Source: Palleronia aestuarii | GTDB lineage: Bacteria; Pseudomonadota; Alphaproteobacteria; Rhodobacterales; Rhodobacteraceae | Length of the DNA stretch: 64,000 nt | Direction of reading: 5' to 3' | NCBI RefSeq assembly: GCF_003253995.1 | Contig: NZ_QKZL01000001.1 | Location: 1-64,000 of the forward strand | Shown here: positions 56,349 to 64,000 of the stretch, piece after piece | Position numbering within the stretch: position 1 is the first letter of the stretch | How the letters are laid out: each line of letters opens with the position of its first letter | Translations under genes and position numbers: made by a program | The notes under the pieces: model-generated | The model's database searches: none | Seen by the model: the letters and a program-made list of their open reading frames with translations, nothing else | Told to the model about the DNA's origin: nothing

Positions 56349-57161
56349 ATGAACGTGAACGACCTGCGCGAAAGGGGGCTCGTCCTCCTCGGATGCGGAA
56401 AGATGGGCTCCGCGATGCTCGAAGGGTGGCTGAAGGGGGCTCTGGAGCCACGTGACGTCTGGGTCATCGACCCGCAGCCGTCGGACTGGCTGCGCTCGAT
56501 CGACGGTTTGAACCTGAACGCCGATCTGCCCGAACGTCCTGCGCTCGTCCTCGTCGCCGTGAAGCCGCAGATGATGGAAGATGCGCTGCCGCAGGTGAAG
56601 ACGCTCGGCGGTGGGGGGACGGTGTTTCTCTCCGTCGCGGCGGGGACGACGATCGAACGCTACGAGCGGATGCTGGGTGACGGGACACCGGTGATCCGCG
56701 CCATGCCCAACACGCCGGCCGCGATCGGCCGCGGGATCACGGCGCTTGCCGCGAACGCCGAAGGGGCGCCCGCGCTCGACCTTGCCGAGACGTTGCTGTC
56801 CGCGGTCGGACAGACGGTGAGGCTCGAGACGGAGGATCAGATGGATGCCGTCACAGGTGTCTCGGGCTCCGGTCCGGCCTACGTCTTCCACCTCATCGAT
56901 TGCCTCGCGAAGGCGGGTGAGGCCGAGGGCTTGCCGCCCGAACTGGCCATGCGGCTCGCGAAGGCTACGGTCGGTGGTGCCGGGCAACTTGCGGAAAACA
57001 GTCCGAAATCTCCCGAGGAACTGCGTCGCGACGTGACCTCTCCCGGCGGGACGACGAAAGCCGGGCTCGACGTCCTGATGGACATGGAGACCGGGCTGCC
57101 GCCCCTGATCCGGAAGACCGTCGCGGCGGCGGCGGCACGGGCGCGGGAGCTCGGGCGATGA
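56349..57161 (+). CDS. proC: Pyrroline-5-carboxylate reductase
   Basis: The last step of proline synthesis, reducing pyrroline-5-carboxylate with NAD(P)H. The 270-residue protein has the Rossmann motif VLLGCGKMGSAML near the N terminus, VKPQMMEDALP, RAMPNTPAAIGRG, and the signature GSGPAYVFHLIDCLAKAG and VTSPGGTTKAGL. It overlaps the next gene by 4 bp. Confidence 0.96.
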   Translation: MNVNDLRERGLVLLGCGKMGSAMLEGWLKGALEPRDVWVIDPQPSDWLRSIDGLNLNADLPERPALVLVAVKPQMMEDALPQVKTLGGGGTVFLSVAAGTTIERYERMLGDGTPVIRAMPNTPAAIGRGITALAANAEGAPALDLAETLLSAVGQTVRLETEDQMDAVTGVSGSGPAYVFHLIDCLAKAGEAEGLPPELAMRLAKATVGGAGQLAENSPKSPEELRRDVTSPGGTTKAGLDVLMDMETGLPPLIRKTVAAAAARARELGR

Positions 57162-57493
57162 GTGCGTCGATCGAGGATTTTCAGAAGCTTGACATCCGGG
57201 TCGGACGGATCACCCGTGCGGAGCCGTTCCCCGAGGCTCGCAAGCCCGCGATCCGGCTCTGGGTCGATTTCGGCGGCGAGCTCGGCGAGAAACGGTCGAG
57301 CGCGCAGATCACGGCGCATTACGCGCCCGAGGAGCTCGTGGGGCGGCAGGTACTGGCAGTGGTGAACTTTCCGCCGCGCCAGATCGGCAAGGTCCTGTCG
57401 GAGGTGCTGGTCCTGGGCGTGCCGGACGCGGACGGGGAGGTGGTGCTGATCGGGCCCGACCAGGACGTGCCGCTCGGGGGGCGGCTCTTCTAG
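57158..57493 (+). CDS. csaA: CsaA-like tRNA-binding protein
   Basis: A 111-residue stand-alone EMAP/Trbp111-type OB-fold. The core IEDFQKLDIRVGRITRAEPFPEARKPA, SSAQITAHY and VVNFPPRQIGKVLSEVLVLG matches CsaA/YgjH. Such proteins bind the elbow of tRNAs and some have been reported to act in protein export. The ATGA overlap couples it to proC. Confidence 0.93.
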   Translation: MSASIEDFQKLDIRVGRITRAEPFPEARKPAIRLWVDFGGELGEKRSSAQITAHYAPEELVGRQVLAVVNFPPRQIGKVLSEVLVLGVPDADGEVVLIGPDQDVPLGGRLF

Positions 57494-57521
57494 ACCGGTC
57501 CGATCCAGCAAGCCGCTGGAA

Positions 57522-58100
57522 TCACTGCCCCATCTTCTCCCGCCAATGGCGCCGACAGAGCGAGATATAGGTCTCGTTTCCGCCGATCTGGATCTGGGCG
57601 CCTTCGGTCAGGACCTGGCCGGATTCGTCCTGGCGGACGACCATCGTGGCCTTTCGGCCGCAATGGCAGATGGTGCGGACCTCGCGGATCTCGTCGGCCC
57701 AGGCGAGGAGGGAGGCGGAGCCGGGGAAGAGCTTGCCCATGAAGTCGACCCGGAGGCCGTAGCACATGACGGGCACGTTCAGGTCATCGACCGCGCGGGC
57801 GAGCTGCCATACCTGCGCCTCGGTCAGGAACTGCGCCTCGTCGACGAAGAGGCAGGCCACGGGGCCTTCCGCAAGCCATTGTTCGAGAAGGCCAAAAAGG
57901 TCGTCGCCTTCGGTGAACGTGTCGGCGGGGGCGCCGATGCCGATGCGCGATCCGATGCGGCCCGGACCCGCGCGGGCATCTAGGGCGGCGGTCAGGAGGC
58001 GGGTCTCCATGCCGCGTTCGCGGTAATTGTGCGAAGCCTGCAGGAGCAGCGTCGACTTGCCCGCGTTCATCGTCGAGTAGTGGAAGTAGAGCTTGGCCAT
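57522..58100 (-). CDS. tdk: Thymidine kinase
   Basis: Phosphorylates thymidine with ATP in the salvage pathway. The 192-residue type II enzyme has the P-loop STMNAGKSTLLLQ (about 9-21), the DEAQFLT switch near residue 88, and a zinc lasso with CHCGRKATM near 144 plus a late CRRHW. Length is normal. The 11-bp repeat array begins 36 bp upstream of its start, so the array lies in or next to its promoter or 5' leader. Confidence 0.96.
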   Translation of the reverse strand: MAKLYFHYSTMNAGKSTLLLQASHNYRERGMETRLLTAALDARAGPGRIGSRIGIGAPADTFTEGDDLFGLLEQWLAEGPVACLFVDEAQFLTEAQVWQLARAVDDLNVPVMCYGLRVDFMGKLFPGSASLLAWADEIREVRTICHCGRKATMVVRQDESGQVLTEGAQIQIGGNETYISLCRRHWREKMGQ

Positions 58101-58135
58101 GGCACGCGGTAGCGTCCGGCGCGGGGCGGATCAAG

Positions 58136-58288
58136 CGTACACCGGGCGTACACGGTACGTGCAGCGAACGTACACCGGGCGTGCGGCAGGCGTGCACGGG
58201 CCGTGCAGCGCACGTGCACCCCGCGTCGGACTTCCGGTGCCGGACGTACATACGTCGTGCACGGAACGTCTGCCGATCGTCATACGAT
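58136..58288 (+). repeat. Tandem array of 14 units of the 11-bp CGTRCAnnnnn repeat
   Basis: Same unit as the array at 10079-10243. CGTACA opens units 1, 2, 4 and 11; CGTGCA opens units 3, 6, 7, 8 and 12; CGTGCG opens unit 5 and CGTCGG unit 9. Only unit 10 (58235-58244) is 10 bp long and starts CGG; the register then resumes. It lies between tdk and the next same-strand gene. Confidence 0.93.
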
Positions 58289-58560
58289 GGCCGGGAGACG
58301 CAACGTTCGCGAGGGTGGGTCGGTCGGAAACGCGTCGGGCCGCGAGGTGCCTTCACCGGGTTCGTCGCGAACGGCGAAGTGCGCATCGGGCCGGACGGGC
58401 GCGATCGGTCGGGGGTCGACGGAGAGGGGAGGAAGCTGGGGGTGGCGCGGAGGTCCGGGGCATGTTCCGGAGCGGGCGTCCTGCCCTCGGACGGTCGGGC
58501 CGGTCATCCGGCTTGCCGTGGGGGCGCGAAAGAGATTTGGTAGAAAAGTAAGGGCTGCGA
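58289..58560. other. Gene-free stretch beyond the second repeat array
   Basis: About 270 bp of GC-rich DNA without a plausible gene, between the repeat array and the small gene at 58561. Short open frames in several phases lack start signals and recognisable content. No clear hairpin terminator was found. Confidence 0.4.
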
Positions 58561-58830
58561 TCAGCCGGCGTGGCGGAAGGCGATTTCCGGGTCGATCTGG
58601 GCGGCGCGGGCCATCTCGAGCTTGCGCTTCTCGGCGATGAGTAGGGCGAAGCGCGTGGAGGTCTCCGCGTCGAAACCTCGTCCGTTCCAGCTGCCGACGA
58701 TCCTGTCGATCTCCGCCTGGACGTCCGACAGGCGGTCGCCCTGTTCTCGTGGGCTCAGCCCCGTGAGGTCGGTGACGCTCATCGGCATGATGCGGGTGCC
58801 AGAGATCGGGCCGGACGTGACAGAATACAT
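58561..58830 (-). CDS. Small cytosolic protein, unknown
   Basis: 89 residues starting ATG 58828-58830, with GGGGAG 5 bp upstream. The sequence is largely helical and charged (SPREQGDRLSDVQAEIDRIVGS, ARFALLIAEKRKLEMARAA-like), with no membrane segment or cysteine. I do not recognise a family. Confidence 0.55.
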   Translation of the reverse strand: MYSVTSGPISGTRIMPMSVTDLTGLSPREQGDRLSDVQAEIDRIVGSWNGRGFDAETSTRFALLIAEKRKLEMARAAQIDPEIAFRHAG

Positions 58831-58923
58831 CGTATCTCCCCTTCTCGGTTCACCGAGCGTAGCGCAAACGATGCCGTCGTGCAACGATTCCGCGCGAGCC
58901 GGTCCCTGCCGGATCCCCTGATG

Positions 58924-59487
58924 TCAATATAGGATCGCATCCCCAAGCGCCAAGCCGACGGCGAGAACCGTCGCGCCCACGCAGAGCAGGAGCGCGCGCA
59001 GGACGCGGCCCTGGAGGGCGAGATTGGCGTCGTTGCTGGCCCTGAGATTGAAGAGGGAGGCGCCATAGGCCCGGATCGCGCCGCGGATCGCCGCGATCTC
59101 CGCCTCCGCCTGGCGCCTTTCGGGGTCGGGGATGGCCTCGGCGAGCTCCCGTTCGGCCGACGCGGCCTGGCTCGAGAGGTCGAGCAGCACGCCGTCGGTG
59201 TCGTTGGCGGCATAGTCGATCCGCCAGATCAGCGAGAGGGCATAGACGAGGAGGGCGATCGCGAGCACGGCCGAGCCGACCGAGAGCCATTCGACCGGGG
59301 TCGTGGGCTCCGGCAGGGTATCGGCGCGCGCGACGCGGACGAGTGTTCCCATCGAGGAGACTATGAAGGCCACGGCGGCGAAGGGGATGGCGAGGGAGGT
59401 GCGGACCGTCTCCCGCCGCGACTTCTCCCCGTCATAGAGCTGCCTGACGGCCTGGAACTCGAGCTCGAGGAAGCGCCGCACGTCCAT
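58924..59487 (-). CDS. Uncharacterised membrane protein with an internal coiled segment
   Basis: 187 residues. The N terminus is charged (FLELEFQAVRQLYDGEKSRRE), followed by hydrophobic helices near 28-48, 68-90 and 162-185. Between the second and last helix is a 65-residue helical, Ala/Glu-rich stretch. The layout loosely recalls SLATT-type membrane proteins, but that is only topology. It starts 6 bp after the carB stop on the same strand and is probably cotranscribed. Confidence 0.6.
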   Translation of the reverse strand: MDVRRFLELEFQAVRQLYDGEKSRRETVRTSLAIPFAAVAFIVSSMGTLVRVARADTLPEPTTPVEWLSVGSAVLAIALLVYALSLIWRIDYAANDTDGVLLDLSSQAASAERELAEAIPDPERRQAEAEIAAIRGAIRAYGASLFNLRASNDANLALQGRVLRALLLCVGATVLAVGLALGDAILY

Positions 59488-59493
59488 CCGACC

Positions 59494-62400
59494 CTATCCC
59501 TGCAAGCTTCGGACCTCGATCTCCCCGTCGCGCCGTGCCGCGACGGCCCGCGTGGCGGCGTGGCAGCCGGCGAGGGTGGTGTAGTAGGGGATGCGGTCGG
59601 TGAGCGCCACGGCGCGGAGCGAGCGGCTGTCCTCCACCGCCTGCGCGCCCTCGGTGGTGTTCATGACGAGCGCGATGTCCCCGTCCTTGATGATGTCGAC
59701 GATCGTGCGCCCGCCCTCGTAGACCTTGTTGACCTTGCGCGAGTCGATGCCCGCCTCCGCGAGGAAGGACGCCGTGCCGCTCGTGGCCATGATCTCGAAG
59801 CCGAGCTCGGTGAGGAGCCGCGCCGTCTCGAGAAGCTCCGGCGTCTTGTCGGCATCCTTGATCGACAGGAACACCGTGCCCTCGTCGGGAAGATCCACGC
59901 CCGCGCCCATCTGTGCCTTGAGGAAGGCCGTGGGGAAGTCGCGGTCCCAGCCCATGACCTCGCCCGTCGATCGCATCTCGGGGCCGAGGAGCGTGTCGAC
60001 GCCGGGGAAGCGCGCGAAGGGCAGGACGGATTCCTTGACCGAGAACCAGGGCATGTGCGGATCGGCGAGCGTCATCGGATCGGCGATCGGCACCGTCTCC
60101 CCCGGACCGGTCCCGTCGGGATAGGGATCGCGGCTTGGGAAATCGGCGAGCGTCTCGCCCGCCATGAGACGTGCCGCGATCGACGCGATGGCGCTGTCGG
60201 TGGCCTTGGCTACGAAGGGCACGGTGCGGCTCGCGCGGGGGTTCACCTCGAGGACGTAGATCTCGTTGTCCTTGATCGCGAACTGCACGTTCATCAGGCC
60301 CACGACGCCCAGCTTAAGCGCCATCGCCTCCGCCTGCCGTTCCATCTCGGCCACGAGCTCCGCGTCGAGCGTGTAGGGCGGCAGCGAGCAGGCGCTGTCG
60401 CCGGAATGGACGCCCGCCTCCTCGATATGTTGCATGACGCCCGCGATATGGACCGACCTGCCGTCCGAGAGCGCGTCCACGTCCACTTCCACCGCGCCCG
60501 AGAGGTAGCTGTCGAGAAGGACGGGGTTCTTGCCCGACACGTCCACCGCGTCGCGGATGTAGCGCTTGAGGTGATCCTCGTCGCGCACGATCTCCATCGC
60601 GCGGCCGCCGAGGACGTAGGAGGGGCGGATGACGAGCGGGTAGCCCACCTCGCCCGCTATCGCGAGCGCCTCCTCGTCGGAGCGGGCGAGGCCGTTCTTC
60701 GGCTGGCGCAGGCCGAGCTCGTTCAGCATCGCCTGGAACCGCTCGCGATCCTCCGCGAGGTCGATCGCGTCGGGCGAGGTGCCGAGGATCGGGATCCCCG
60801 CCGCCGCGAGGTCGGCCGCGATCTTCAGGGGCGTCTGGCCGCCGAACTGGACGATGACGCCGTGCAGCGTGCCGTTCTCCTGCTCGACGCGCAGGATCTC
60901 CATCACGTGCTCGAAGGTCAGCGGCTCGAAATAGAGGCGGTCGGAGGTGTCGTAATCGGTGGAGACGGTCTCGGGATTGCAATTGACCATGATCGTCTCG
61001 TAGCCCGCGCCCGAGAGCGCGAAGCAGGCGTGACAGCAGCAATAGTCGAACTCGATCCCCTGGCCGATCCGGTTCGGACCGCCGCCGAGGATGACGACCT
61101 TCTTCGCCGCGCTGGGCCGCGCCTCGTCCTCGACCTCGCCCATCACCGGATGCTCGTAGGTGGAGTACATGTAGGGCGTCTGCGCCTCGAACTCCGCGGC
61201 GCAGGTGTCGATGCGCTTGAAGACGGCGGTGACGCCCTTCTGGTGGCGGGCGCGGCGAATCTCCGTCTCCGCCCGGCCGGTGAGCGTGGCGAGGCGCGCA
61301 TCGGTGAAGCCCATCATCTTGAGCGCGCGCAGCTCGTCCGCGTCCGTGGGCAGGCCGGTCTCGCGGATCCGGGCCTCCGCCTCCACGATCTCGCGGATGC
61401 GGGCGAGGAACCACGGATCGTAATGGGTGATGGCGTTGATGTCGTCGTCGGTGAGCCCGTGCCGCATGGCCTGCGCGATGACTCGGATCCGGTCGGGGCT
61501 CTGGCTCGCGAGCGCCGCGGTGATGGCGGCGCGGTCTGCGGAGGAGAGCGTCGTCTGCGCCGGGGCTCCGGCGGGGGCGTCGTCCCTGGCGAGGCCCGGA
61601 ATGGCGATCTCGTCGAAGCCCGAAAGACCCGTCTCGAGCCCGGCGAGGGCCTTTTGCAGCGATTCGTGGATCGTGCGGCCGATCGCCATCACCTCGCCCA
61701 CAGATTTCATCGCGGTGGTAAGCTCTGCCTTGGCGCCCGGGAACTTCTCGAAGGCGAAGCGCGGGATCTTGGTGACTACGTAGTCGATCGAGGGCTCGAA
61801 GGAGGCGGGGGTGACGCCGGTGATGTCGTTGTCGAGCTCGTCGAGCGTGTAGCCCACGGCGAGCTTCGCGGCGATCTTGGCGATCGGGAAGCCGGTGGCC
61901 TTGGACGCGAGCGCGGAGGAGCGCGAGACGCGGGGGTTCATCTCGATCACGACCATGCGGCCGTCCTCGGGGTTCACGGCCCATTGCACGTTCGAGCCGC
62001 CCGTCTCCACCCCGATCTCGCGCAGGACCGCGATCGAGGCCGAGCGCATCATCTGGTATTCCTTGTCCGTCAGCGTCAGCGCCGGGGCGACGGTGATCGA
62101 ATCGCCCGTATGCACGCCCATCGGGTCGACGTTCTCGATGGCGCAGACGATGATGGCGTTGTCGGCGCGGTCGCGCACGACCTCCATCTCGTATTCCTTC
62201 CAGCCGAGAAGGCTCTCGTCGATGAGGATCTGGCTCACGGGCGAGGCGTCGAGGCCGGACTTGCAGATGCGGGCATAGTCATCACGGTTATAGGCCACGC
62301 CGCCGCCGGTGCCCCCGAGCGTGTAGGCGGGGCGGATGATCGCGGGCAGGCCGACATGCTCGAGCGCGGCCATGCATTCGTCCATCGTCTCCGCGATGGT

Positions 62401-62838
62401 GGCCTTGGGGTTCTCGAGCCCGATCCGCTCCATCGCCTCGCGGAAGAGCTTGCGGTCCTCCGCCATCTCGATCGCCTCGCGGCGCGCGCCGATCATCTGC
62501 ACCCCGTGCTCGGCGAGGACGCCCATCTCCTCGAGCTTGAGCGCGGTGTTGAGCGCGGTCTGTCCGCCCATCGTGGGCAGGAGCGCGTCGGGCTTTTCCT
62601 TGGCGACGATCTTGGCGACGATCTCGGGCGTGATCGGCTCGATATAGGTGGCGTCGGCGAGGCCCGGATCGGTCATGATCGTGGCCGGGTTCGAATTGAC
62701 GAGGATGACGCGGTAGCCTTCCTCCTTCAGCGCCTTGCACGCCTGCGCGCCGGAATAGTCGAACTCGCAGGCCTGCCCGATGATGATCGGCCCGGCGCCG
62801 ATGATCATGATCGAACGGATGTCGGTACGCTTCGGCAT
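59494..62838 (-). CDS. carB: Carbamoyl phosphate synthase large subunit
   Basis: Makes carbamoyl phosphate from bicarbonate, ammonia (from CarA) and two ATP for arginine and pyrimidine synthesis. The 1114-residue protein has two homologous ATP-grasp halves: the first begins [20 protein letters not shown], the second [20 protein letters not shown], each with [16 protein letters not shown]- or [16 protein letters not shown]-type metal sites. The C-terminal MGS-like allosteric domain is at about 970-1114. It is slightly longer than the usual 1070-1090. carA is not in the window. Confidence 0.98.
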   Translation of the reverse strand: MPKRTDIRSIMIIGAGPIIIGQACEFDYSGAQACKALKEEGYRVILVNSNPATIMTDPGLADATYIEPITPEIVAKIVAKEKPDALLPTMGGQTALNTALKLEEMGVLAEHGVQMIGARREAIEMAEDRKLFREAMERIGLENPKATIAETMDECMAALEHVGLPAIIRPAYTLGGTGGGVAYNRDDYARICKSGLDASPVSQILIDESLLGWKEYEMEVVRDRADNAIIVCAIENVDPMGVHTGDSITVAPALTLTDKEYQMMRSASIAVLREIGVETGGSNVQWAVNPEDGRMVVIEMNPRVSRSSALASKATGFPIAKIAAKLAVGYTLDELDNDITGVTPASFEPSIDYVVTKIPRFAFEKFPGAKAELTTAMKSVGEVMAIGRTIHESLQKALAGLETGLSGFDEIAIPGLARDDAPAGAPAQTTLSSADRAAITAALASQSPDRIRVIAQAMRHGLTDDDINAITHYDPWFLARIREIVEAEARIRETGLPTDADELRALKMMGFTDARLATLTGRAETEIRRARHQKGVTAVFKRIDTCAAEFEAQTPYMYSTYEHPVMGEVEDEARPSAAKKVVILGGGPNRIGQGIEFDYCCCHACFALSGAGYETIMVNCNPETVSTDYDTSDRLYFEPLTFEHVMEILRVEQENGTLHGVIVQFGGQTPLKIAADLAAAGIPILGTSPDAIDLAEDRERFQAMLNELGLRQPKNGLARSDEEALAIAGEVGYPLVIRPSYVLGGRAMEIVRDEDHLKRYIRDAVDVSGKNPVLLDSYLSGAVEVDVDALSDGRSVHIAGVMQHIEEAGVHSGDSACSLPPYTLDAELVAEMERQAEAMALKLGVVGLMNVQFAIKDNEIYVLEVNPRASRTVPFVAKATDSAIASIAARLMAGETLADFPSRDPYPDGTGPGETVPIADPMTLADPHMPWFSVKESVLPFARFPGVDTLLGPEMRSTGEVMGWDRDFPTAFLKAQMGAGVDLPDEGTVFLSIKDADKTPELLETARLLTELGFEIMATSGTASFLAEAGIDSRKVNKVYEGGRTIVDIIKDGDIALVMNTTEGAQAVEDSRSLRAVALTDRIPYYTTLAGCHAATRAVAARRDGEIEVRSLQG

Positions 62839-62895
62839 GATGTCCCCCGGGCAAATCGCCCGGGGTTATAGACATGGGTCCGCGCGGCGCAAGCG

Positions 62896-64000
62896 CTAAG
62901 GCGCGGCGGCGACTTCAGTGGCGGGCGCGGCGCCCACGACGCGGGCCCGTTCGGGGCGCGCGGGGTAGAGATAATCCCGGGTGATCGGCACGGCATCCTT
63001 GCGATGCGCGATCTGCGCCTGGAAGACGACCTGGCCGCCGAAGACGAAGGCCAGCTCCGAGGTCACGAGGTAGTAGCGCCACATCCGGCAGAACCGCTCG
63101 TCGTAGAGTTCGCGAGCGCGGTCGATCCTGGCCGTGAACCGCTCCTCCCAGTGGCGCAGCGTTTTGGCGTAGTGCAGTCGCCAGACCTCGATATCCGTGG
63201 AGACGAGCTCCGACCGCTCGATCGCCGCGCTCATCTCCGACAATGCGGGGATATAGCCGCCCGGAAAGATGTATTTCGAGATCCACGACGAGGTGACGCC
63301 CGGCGGTCCGGTGCGCCCGATCGTGTGGACGAGGGCGACGCCCTCCGGTTCTAGTATCTCGTGGATCTTGCCGAAATACTCGTCGTAATGCGGCGCGCCG
63401 ACATGCTCGAACATGCCGACGGAGACGATCCTGTCGAACCGCTCCTCAACCCGGCGGTAATCGAGGAGCCGGAATTCCACCCGGTCCTCGAGCCCCGCCT
63501 CCCGCGCACGTGCGGTCGCGACCGCGTGCTGTTCCCGCGAGAGGGTGACGCCGAGGACGCGGGCGCCGTGATCGCGGGCGAGCGTGAGGGCCATGCCGCC
63601 CCAGCCGCAGCCGATGTCGAGCACCCGCATTCCGGGCCGAAGCCGCAGTTTGCGGGCGATATGCGCCTTCTTCTGTTCCTGCGCGCGTTCGAGGCTGTCC
63701 TCGTCGGAGCGGAAATAGGCGCAGCTATACTGCTTGTCCGCGTCGAGAAAGAGGTCGTAGAGCTCGCCCGAGAGGTCGTAATGGTGGGCGACGTTGCGGC
63801 GCGCGCGGGGGGCCGGGTTCCATTGTCCGAGCCGGCGCGCATGGCCGCGGATCCAGTTGTCGAGAAGCTGCATCCGGGGCCGATGCCCGGCCCAGAGATT
63901 GCGCAGGATGAGCCCCATGAAGCCGCGCAGGTCGTCGCCCTCGATCACGAGACCGCCCTCGGTATAGCCCTCCCCGAGGGCCAGTTCGGGCGTCATGACG
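62896..64000 (-). CDS. Cyclopropane-fatty-acyl-phospholipid synthase family methyltransferase, N terminus cut off
   Basis: At least 367 residues; the frame continues past the right window edge, so the N terminus is missing. The SAM-binding motif RVLDIGCGWGGMALTLA is present, followed by GVTLSREQ and IVSVGMFEHVG, with FIFPGGYIPALSEM-type substrate segments later. The enzyme transfers a methylene group from S-adenosylmethionine to unsaturated phospholipid acyl chains at the inner membrane. In-family alternatives, such as furan-fatty-acid or other lipid methyltransferases, cannot be excluded. Its stop codon lies 57 bp before carB on the same strand. Confidence 0.9.
   Translation of the reverse strand, partial: VMTPELALGEGYTEGGLVIEGDDLRGFMGLILRNLWAGHRPRMQLLDNWIRGHARRLGQWNPAPRARRNVAHHYDLSGELYDLFLDADKQYSCAYFRSDEDSLERAQEQKKAHIARKLRLRPGMRVLDIGCGWGGMALTLARDHGARVLGVTLSREQHAVATARAREAGLEDRVEFRLLDYRRVEERFDRIVSVGMFEHVGAPHYDEYFGKIHEILEPEGVALVHTIGRTGPPGVTSSWISKYIFPGGYIPALSEMSAAIERSELVSTDIEVWRLHYAKTLRHWEERFTARIDRARELYDERFCRMWRYYLVTSELAFVFGGQVVFQAQIAHRKDAVPITRDYLYPARPERARVVGAAPATEVAAAP

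Noticed and set aside
59560-62871. A long plus-strand frame opposite carB
   Set aside because: Same GC-driven artefact; carB on the minus strand shows all expected motifs.

Overview
The window is high-GC DNA from an alphaproteobacterium, almost certainly a member of the Rhodobacterales (Roseobacter/Paracoccus side). The basis is recognition of clade-typical genes, not a database search: a 44-residue aa3 oxidase subunit IV, a non-catalytic-type PyrC next to PyrB, a sorbitol/mannitol (smo-mtlK) transport operon, an L-malyl-CoA lyase, a DmdC-like acyl-CoA dehydrogenase, a VPLPA-type C-terminal sorting signal and a DUF6173 protein. It looks chromosomal, with core housekeeping genes throughout. 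Only the left 3.1 kb is clearly mobile.

Layout. 1-3115 is one end of a Tni-type (Tn402/Tn5053/Tn7-like) transposon. It holds a partial IS903-group insertion sequence, a tniQ gene broken by an in-frame amber codon, and a terminal TGTCA end with two 13-bp repeats. The element stops 12 bp short of the 3' end of a tRNA-Arg(CCT) gene. 3261-10076 carries pyrF, an acidic membrane protein, clpB behind a textbook sigma-32 promoter, two exported proteins and a Tat-lipoprotein M48 protease. 10243-16879 has a hybrid histidine kinase, then pyrC and pyrB separated by an SLC13 transporter. 16974-25596 has a uracil-DNA glycosylase, a YghU-type GST, moaB, an RND efflux pair, a DsbD-N-like protein and yqgE. 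25603-35292 has tsaC/sua5, the DmdC-like dehydrogenase with a metallo-hydrolase, cytochrome oxidase subunit IV, azlCD, mobA with its partner, and a lysophospholipid acyltransferase. 35309-43998 is a translation/glycolysis block (pheT, pheS, rplT, rpmI, pyk) interrupted by small membrane and exported genes. 44131-47769 has a D-amino acid transaminase, malyl-CoA lyase and accA. 47786-54639 is the smo polyol operon with its regulator. 54871-64000 has mscL, a hemolysin-III protein, proC, csaA, tdk, carB and a partial cyclopropane-fatty-acid synthase.

How the genes fit together. Four pyrimidine-synthesis genes (carB, pyrB, the PyrC homologue, pyrF) lie scattered in the window, with tdk for salvage. 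MoaB, MobA and the MobA partner serve molybdenum cofactor synthesis. The smo operon would import a polyol and oxidise it to a ketose. AccA, malyl-CoA lyase and the acyl-CoA dehydrogenase belong to acyl-CoA metabolism.

The most unusual signals are two arrays of an 11-bp tandem unit with consensus CGTRCA plus five variable bases. One has 15 units in perfect register (10079-10243) and exactly fills the gap between two convergent genes. The other has 14 units (58136-58288) and lies just upstream of tdk. I know of no described element with this form.
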